Assembly (NCBI GenBank): GCA_029717555.1 | Contig: JAMDHS010000001.1 | Location: forward strand, 558,001 to 622,000 | DNA: 64,000 bases | Origin: Peribolospora baueri | Taxonomy: Eukaryota > Basidiomycota > Peribolosporomycetes > Peribolosporales > Peribolosporaceae | Reading direction: 5' to 3' | Shown: piece by piece, positions 59,528 to 64,000 of the stretch | Numbering within the stretch: the first letter of the stretch is position 1 | Layout of the letters: each line of letters starts with the position of its first letter | Translations under genes and position numbers: made by a program | The notes under the pieces: generated by a model | Seen by the model: the letters and a program-made list of their open reading frames with translations, nothing else | The model's database searches: none | Told to the model about the DNA's origin: nothing

Positions 59528-62516
59528 ATGGCCCTCAGCAGCTCGTTTTCCGACAACTCGGAGCAGGCTCCCCTCCTCTCCCGGTCCTCTTCCGCCACGA
59601 TCGTCGGGCCTCCACACAGCGATGCACATCCCTCTTACCAGTCCATTACCACGTCCGACGGAACCGTCACTCACGACGCACGCAGTGAAAATGGACATGA
59701 CGTGAACGCGTCGATAAATGCGGACAATGCGACGAAGCCAAAGGAGATGAAGGTGAAGGAGAGCCCGCCATGGAGCAAGCTGGTCCCCATTCTCGCCAGC
59801 CTTTGGATGGCCGTCTTCATGGGCGCGTTGGACGGTGAGTTGTCACGAATCGCGTGGCGCTCCTCCGCAGGCGGCCATGTAGTCCTCGAATCGTTCAAGC
59901 ATCGGAAAGTGAAAACAGACGTCCTTCGTGGATATCTAACTCGACCTGTCTGCGTCGTCAATCGCTCTACACCGTCAGGCACGATCGTCGCGACCCTCCT
60001 ATCCTCCATTTCGTCCTCCTTTGATGCCTCCAACCAATCCAGCTGGCTGGGCAGCTCCTACCTCCTCTCCGTTTGCTGCTTCACTCCGATCTACGGCCGG
60101 CTGAGCGACATCATTGGCCGGAGGTCGGCCATGCTCATTGCTCTTGGGTTTTTCATCGTGAGTGTGTTATGTCAAACATCTATGATAAGGAGTGCGAGTC
60201 GTGCTTGATGAACTTTTTTTTGACCTTTATGTGACGACGTTGAAACGCCTGTCTCTTTTCGCCGTCCCGTAGCTCGGAACCATCGCTTGCGGCTTGGCCC
60301 CGTCGATGCAAGCCCTCATTGCAGCTCGAGCGTTGGCAGGGTGAGAAGGAAGCACATCCCACTTTACCGGCTTCCATTTTTGAAAAGGCGTTCCTGACAC
60401 ATTTCTCCCGTCTGATTTGTGATCTCTCTCTTGTCCTCTCTTTCCCTCTCCGAAGCGTGGGCGGCGGCGGTATGATGACTTGCTCGTCCATCATCGTCAC
60501 CGACCTCATTCCCATCCGCAAGAGAGGCCTCTATCAGGGCATGGCCAACATCCTCTTCGGCGCTGGAGCCGGTCTGGGAGGACCGCTTGGCGGGTTCTTG
60601 AACGACACCAAGGGCTGGAGGTTTGCTTTCTTGGCCCAAGTGAGCAAACCACTCTCTTCCTCGCAAGGTCCAGTGAAAGGCCTTCGACAGTTGTAATCCT
60701 TCAGAATTCGAGCATATGCATCATTATCATCGTGCTCACCTTATTTCCGTGCATCTCCTGGAACCCTATGCAGGTCCCCTTCCTCATCCTCGCGTTCGTT
60801 TGCGTCTCTATCTTCGTCAACGTTCCTCTTCCAGAGTCTGGACAGACGCTCCGAGAGAAGCTCGTGAGTGCAGCTCGTGGCTTCATCGCCCATGAACCAA
60901 TCTTCTTTTTGGTTGCCTATTTGAATTTCGACCTGATCGAATTTGGTCTATCGCTTTTCTTTCGCTGGGATTCACGGTCGCACAGGCACGCATCGACTAC
61001 CTCGGCTCGCTTACGCTGGTCATCACAATTGCCTCGCTTCTCCTCTCTCTTTCCTTCCTCTCCTCCGAAGATATGCCCTTCACCCACCCGCTCGTGTGGG
61101 GTCTCTTCGTCAACTTCATTGTCTTCGCCATCGTTTTTGTAGCCGTCGAGATCTGGGTCGCAAAGGCGCCTGTCATGCCCATGAGACTGCTACGGCAGAG
61201 AACGCCGCTCTTCGTTTCGCTGAGCAACCTGACTTGTGTGAGTTGAAGCGCCACCGCGCTCCTTTTGGTGGAATTGTTTGCAGCCACCCAGCCTGTCTGC
61301 TCCGCAGTCGCTCATTCCTGCGTTTCACTCGTCTGTCACAGTCCGGCGGCGCCTTTGCGGTCCTTTATATGTACCCCATGTACTTCCAGGCCGTGCAACT
61401 CCAATCAGCAAAGGTAGCAGGTGCGCTAGTTTATTCGATCTATCCTAGCTCCCTTTGAAGGGCCTCGCAGTTGTCCTCTCGCAGAGCTTCGATCACCTCC
61501 TTATACCAGAATCCTCTCCATGGCAGGGTACCACCTGATCCCAAACTCAGTAGCGCTCTCGTTGGGCTCAGTGGGAGCAGGCCTCTGGATGCGTGCGACG
61601 GGCAAGTACTGGAACTTCAACGTCTTCTGCGCCATTCTTCCTGTCATCAGCTTCTCGTACATTTGCACGTGGGGGGAGAATGTACCCAAGATGCTCGAGT
61701 ACATCGCCATCGTGCCTGGCGGTTTTGGCGTCAGCAGCATCATCACGACCACCTTGAGTGAGCGACGCGCGCCTAACACGGTGGAAGAGGTTTTGGTAGG
61801 ATGTATCCGGGCTCATCATTGTCTTTTTGTCCATCCTCTTCGCACAGTCGCCCTTATCTCTGGCGTTTCGCGCTCCGATCTCGCCGTAGCCACTGGAGGT
61901 ACGTCACCGCTTTTCCTAAACATGGCTCCCGCACTTGTTCCCGTTGTCTTCACCGGAAAAATTGGCAGGCTTACAGGCTTTTTACCTTGTCGGAACCGCA
62001 TCCAGTGAGCTATCTGTTCCGCTCGACGGGTCAGGTCCTCGGCGTGGCCGTGTCCGGCACTCTCCTGCAGAGCCTGCTAACCTCGCAGCTCAAGGAACGC
62101 ATCACTGGCGAAGGTAGTAATGAGGTGCGTGACAGACCGGCTTTCTCCGCGATCCTACACTTTCGGTTTCCAGAGGGGATCGGATTAAATGGCCGTTGTT
62201 CCCCATTTTGTTGCACCACGCTGAATTCACTTGTTCACTGCCGCGCTTGCAGATCATCTCCGCGATACGACACAACGCTTCTATCGTGCCCACCCTTCCA
62301 TTGGAGCTTCGCAACGCTGCAGTGGAGTCGTACCGGCATGCGCTGCGCGCCGTGTTCATCTTCATCACCGCTGTCTACATTGTCACCTTCTTGCTCTGCC
62401 TTCCCATCGGCGAACACGATCTCGGCGGACTAGGGGACGAGAAGAAGGGCTGTGGAACGACGCGCGAGGAGGGTGAGCGGCCGGCTGAAGAAGGGGGGGG
62501 CGAGAGGGAGGCTTGA
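59528..62516 (+). CDS. DHA2-family MFS transporter (vacuolar basic amino acid or drug/H+ antiporter type)
   Basis: Proton-coupled exporter of the 14-helix DHA2 group. The fungal relatives with this pattern include the vacuolar VBA proteins. A Ser-rich cytosolic N-terminus precedes LVPILASLWMAVFMGALD, then GTIVATLLSSISSSFDAS, QSSWLGSSYLLSVCCF, and the MFS motif A-like GRLSDIIGRRSAMLIALGF. Then come LGTIACGLAPSMQALIAARA, VGGGGMMTCSSIIVTDLIPI and the motif C-type ANILFGAGAGLGGPLGGFLN. The second half has SLTLVITIASLLLSLSFLSS, GGAFAVLYMYPMYFQAVQLQ, GYHLIPNSVALSLGSVGAGL, YLFRSTGQVLGVAVSGTLLQ and VFIFITAVYIVTFLLCLPIG, ending in a Glu/Gly-rich tail. There are many introns of 50-150 nt. Substrate cannot be told from sequence. 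Exon borders near 61750-62010 are least certain. Confidence 0.85.
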
Positions 62517-62551
62517 ATAGACGAAGGTTTCACGTTTAGACGGACATCATG

Positions 62552-62553
<2 letters not shown>

Positions 62554-62594
<41 letters not shown>
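62554..62594. repeat. (TA)n microsatellite
   Basis: About 20 uninterrupted TA units, 38 bp after the transporter stop. Confidence 0.95.
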
Positions 62595-62597
<3 letters not shown>

Positions 62598-62923
62598 GAC
62601 TTTGTCGTCCGTACTGGAAGGGCTCGGACGGGATGACGGAGGTTGAGGGCGACCAGCTCCCCACTTTGCTCCCTCTCCTTTAGTCCGTTTGGCCATCCAG
62701 CCCTTTTCTACTTGGATTCCGCATAGCTCTAAACCATCTCCCGGAAGGAACGAATGTAACGAGACGAGCAAGAGAAACGCGAGCGACTACGTTGTGTTTC
62801 CTTTCCATTCGGGCTCGGCCGGCCACGTCAACGGATCGTCTAAGGTCTATCCGAGAACCATGCCGAGAACCATGCAGACGGCAGTATGACACGCACGTTT
62901 GCGCCTATCAGAGCCGCTGCCAC

Positions 62924-64000
62924 TCAAACCGGATGGGCCTTTCCCTCCGGCGTGCGCGCGACCCAAGCTCCACCGCTCGTCACCTGCGCAATGATTTCCT
63001 CCACCCTCTCCTTCACGACCCTCTCGCATTCGTCCACCATCCCTCTCAGTACTTTCTCCTCGCCAAGGCTATCCTCCCCCTCCTCGTGGCCCACCAACAA
63101 ACCCTCCCACACCCTCTTCCTCCCCAAAATGGCCCAATTCTTGGTGCTCGGTATCCTCAGTGCTTCCTTCTCTGGCACATAGCCACATCGGAGGTGAAGG
63201 TTGGAGATGTAGGAGAGGTATGCGACGTTGCCTGACTGTACGGTCGTGGAGAGGAGGGTTGATGCTGGGCCACGAGAGAGGTGTTGGATGATCTCTGCTT
63301 CTCTCCTTTTCCTCCTTTCTTCCCACCCCGGGCGCCCTTCAAGTCCAGAGGGCACCACCATCAGCTGTGCCACCTCTGCATCGACGGCGCTCTGTTTCTT
63401 GGTCCTCCTGAACTTTCCATCTAGTTGCCACAGGCAACAGGGGATGTTGATAAATGATGCCCCAGGGATCTGGGCAGCCAATAGGGGGATCCAGGGCGTC
63501 AGTTCGTCTGCATGGTTGCCTATTAAGAAGGAGTTTGGTCGGAAAATGGGATCCCCGTCTGCCTGAGCGTTGCCATCATGGGAGCGTGCGGTGGGGTCAG
63601 AAGCGAGATTCGATGCTGAACGAGGACGTTGAGAGATGACCGGAGCCCTAGTGGGATCGAGGGAGCAGACCCTCAGATCTGCGACCGGCTGGAAGTTGGC
63701 CCAGCTCTTGCGCCCACGGAGGTCAAAGCCGTAGCCTTCATAGCCCTGTGGGGGCCAAAGATATGATCGCGTGCCAAACGAGACCATCAGTTGGGATATA
63801 CGCATAAGATCTTTCAAAAAACAAACTTAAGTGTGGACGGCTCCTTGTGATTCTATAATTCCGCCCGCTAGAAGCCAAGCTCACCTCGTTGTTGAGGATA
63901 TACACCAGCAGCCCGTTCCCACATCCGACGTCCACAAACCCACCCGGCGGTCTCGGCCAATCATTCCACTCTCCCGTTCCTTCTTCCCTTCCATCCTCGT
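62924..64000 (-). CDS. TRM44: tRNA (uridine-44-2'-O)-methyltransferase Trm44, 5' end outside window
   Basis: Methylates U44 of tRNA-Ser with SAM in the cytoplasm. The window holds the C-terminal part; the start lies beyond base 64000. The exon near 63900 reads FVDVGCGNGLLVYILNNE, the SAM-binding motif I. It splices to GYEGYGFDLRGRKSWANF, with an acidic residue and the RRKSW-type signature of the family. Later come SFLIGNHADELTPWIPLLAA and SFINIPCCLWQLDGKF (family IGNHSDELTPWIP and LPCCF/DFDGKF), then a C-terminal helical region with TVQSGNVAYLSYISNLHLRC and a basic end. The stop is at 62924-62926. Motifs are intact. Confidence 0.92.

Noticed and set aside
62554-62594. (TA)n run as a functional AT-rich origin
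   Set aside because: A simple dinucleotide microsatellite just after a stop codon; nothing further supports an origin.

Overview
The window is nuclear DNA of a filamentous or dimorphic fungus, most likely a basidiomycete (Ustilaginomycotina or Pucciniomycotina; I cannot place it further). The evidence is GC-rich, densely packed genes on both strands, many short spliceosomal introns (about 50-150 nt, GTRNGT...YAG), Ser/Gly-rich disordered extensions, and fungal-type proteins such as Mdm10, Tda10-like kinase, IRA-type RasGAP and Trm44. Gene models were built by hand from splice sites and reading-frame phase. No tRNA, rRNA, CRISPR array or virus-like element was recognised.

Layout. 0.6-12 kb (-): a 17-exon neurofibromin/IRA RasGAP of about 3,296 residues. 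12.9-16 kb (-): Xaa-Pro aminopeptidase P. 17.4-18.2 kb (+): SmF. 18.6-20.3 kb (-): translin. 20.6-21.7 kb: a broken short-chain dehydrogenase whose two middle exons lie inverted on the opposite strand. 22.2-22.9 kb (+): a small secreted, lysine-rich, Kex2-site-containing protein, followed by 2.5 kb without genes but rich in simple repeats. 25.4-30.4 kb (+): Rtp1/TANGO6. 30.7-32 kb (-): mitochondrial ribosomal protein uS15m. 32.7-35.7 kb (-): Gfo/Idh/MocA oxidoreductase. 36.9-38.4 kb (-): glycerate-kinase/Tda10 P-loop kinase. 39.3-40.7 kb (+): Ypt1/Rab1. 41.2-43.2 kb (+): RNA polymerase I subunit A43. 43.7-44.4 kb (-): ZNF706-like small zinc finger. 44.8-48.3 kb (+): long coiled-coil protein with a possible dynein-adaptor CC1-box motif. 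48.8-51.1 kb (+): Dcr2-like metallophosphoesterase. 51.6-52 kb (-): SmG. 52.2-54.1 kb (+): Sds22. 54.2-55.4 kb (-): PIG-F/Gpi11. 55.7-57.8 kb (+): Mdm10. 58.2-58.9 kb (+): weak small hypothetical gene around a minisatellite. 59.5-62.5 kb (+): DHA2-type MFS transporter. 62.9-64 kb (-): Trm44 tRNA methyltransferase, cut by the window end.

This is mostly housekeeping sequence with no operon-like logic. Ras signalling (IRA), ER-Golgi traffic (Ypt1), GPI anchoring (PIG-F), the spliceosome (SmF, SmG), Pol I and Pol II biogenesis (A43, Rtp1) and mitochondrial biogenesis (uS15m, Mdm10) sit side by side by chance. The unusual part is about 20.6-25.4 kb: a dehydrogenase with an internal inversion and a missing 5' end, a duplicated element of roughly 55 bp at the truncation, an orphan-looking secreted protein of lower GC, and a repeat-rich gene desert. 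Other points of note are two GC-AG introns, a perfect 18-bp hairpin inside the Rtp1 coding sequence, and the CC1-box-like motif.
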